Assembly (NCBI RefSeq): GCF_003480435.1
Contig: NZ_QUJB01000015.1
Location: 1-64,000, forward strand
DNA from: Clostridium sp. AM30-24
GTDB taxonomy: Bacteria > Bacillota > Clostridia > Lachnospirales > Lachnospiraceae
DNA: 64,000 nucleotides
Reading direction: 5' to 3'
Under the pieces are notes generated by a model, which saw only the letters and a list, made by a program, of their open reading frames with translations, did not search any database and had not been told where the DNA came from. This document shows positions 63,934 through 64,000 of this stretch, piece after piece (position 1 is the first letter of the stretch; each line of letters begins with the position of its first letter). The position numbers and the translations under genes were made by a program.

Positions 63934-64000
63934 ATGGATATATTGATCTTCCTATCAGAGTTTATGGTCCCTCTCACAGTATTTTATATCGTCGGTTCCG
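63934..64000 (+). CDS. spmB: Start of a spore maturation protein B-like gene (cut by the window end)
   Basis: From ATG 63934 the frame reads MDILIFLSEFMVPLTVFYIV and continues to the last base of the window. A hydrophobic start with a Pro in the first helix and FYIVG fits SpmB of clostridia, whose genes normally follow spmA directly. Only 22 codons are visible and the ribosome site is weak (GGTACAG), so the call is tentative. If right, spmA and spmB are about 26.4 kb apart here. Confidence 0.5.
   Translation, partial: MDILIFLSEFMVPLTVFYIVGS

Overview
The window reads as a chromosomal segment of a spore-forming, anaerobic Firmicute of the Lachnospiraceae type. The basis is a compact tRNA array, AGGAGG-type ribosome binding sites, an FMN-dependent FabK type II fatty acid synthesis operon, an ECF S-component, a spore maturation gene, IS1182 and group II intron remnants, and gene order resembling the Bacillus/Clostridium yaaO-holB-ricT-trmN6-rsmI neighbourhood. 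The genus assignment is inference; there is no rRNA gene to anchor it.

Layout. 1-703: seven tRNA genes (partial Asp, then Val, Thr, Tyr, initiator Met, Phe, Lys) and a terminator. 704-3000: a graveyard of mobile DNA. It holds the C-terminal stub of a tyrosine recombinase (minus strand) and the 3' end of a group II intron (maturase C-terminus, domains V and VI), whose domain V is split by a complete 1.6 kb IS1182-family element with 14 bp perfect inverted repeats. 3200-11260: a serine hydrolase, a small membrane protein and a full oligopeptide ABC transporter (OppABCDF order). 11450-19031: a lipoprotein, an Orn/Lys/Arg decarboxylase, then housekeeping genes in yaa/yab order, with a guanylate-kinase-like protein where other Firmicutes carry tmk. 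19038-22444: an MBOAT acyltransferase, an SGNH/DltD-like partner and a small membrane protein. 22538-25261 (minus strand): AEC transporter, ECF S-component, amidohydrolase.

25555-36686: the fatty acid synthesis operon fabH-acpP-fabK-fabD-fabG-fabF-accB-fabZ-accC-accDA, followed by a second FabK-like flavoprotein. It has a strong promoter overlapped downstream by a tandem FabT-like palindrome, an AccD-AccA fusion, and a striking three-way-junction palindrome between accC and accDA. 36883-37533: spmA. Its usual partner spmB appears to begin only at 63934, suggesting that about 26.4 kb now separates the pair.

37534-63930, the intervening segment, is the accessory part. It starts with a structured leader plus terminator (class not recognised) ahead of a five-gene nickel/peptide-type ABC transporter. 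A minimal type IV filament operon follows: small prepilin peptidase, GspF, three pilin-like proteins, GspE. A second transcription unit, with its own promoter and a leader of about 280 nt, encodes a lipoprotein, a 1231-residue secreted GLUG and cell-wall-binding-repeat protein, a 3382-residue SpaA/Cna-B-like giant adhesin with an atypical ITPKTG sorting signal, and a single-pass membrane partner. The side-by-side placement of a stripped-down pilus/secretion machine and a giant surface adhesin set is the best candidate in this window for an undescribed system. No sortase, retraction ATPase or PilMNO homologue is present here.
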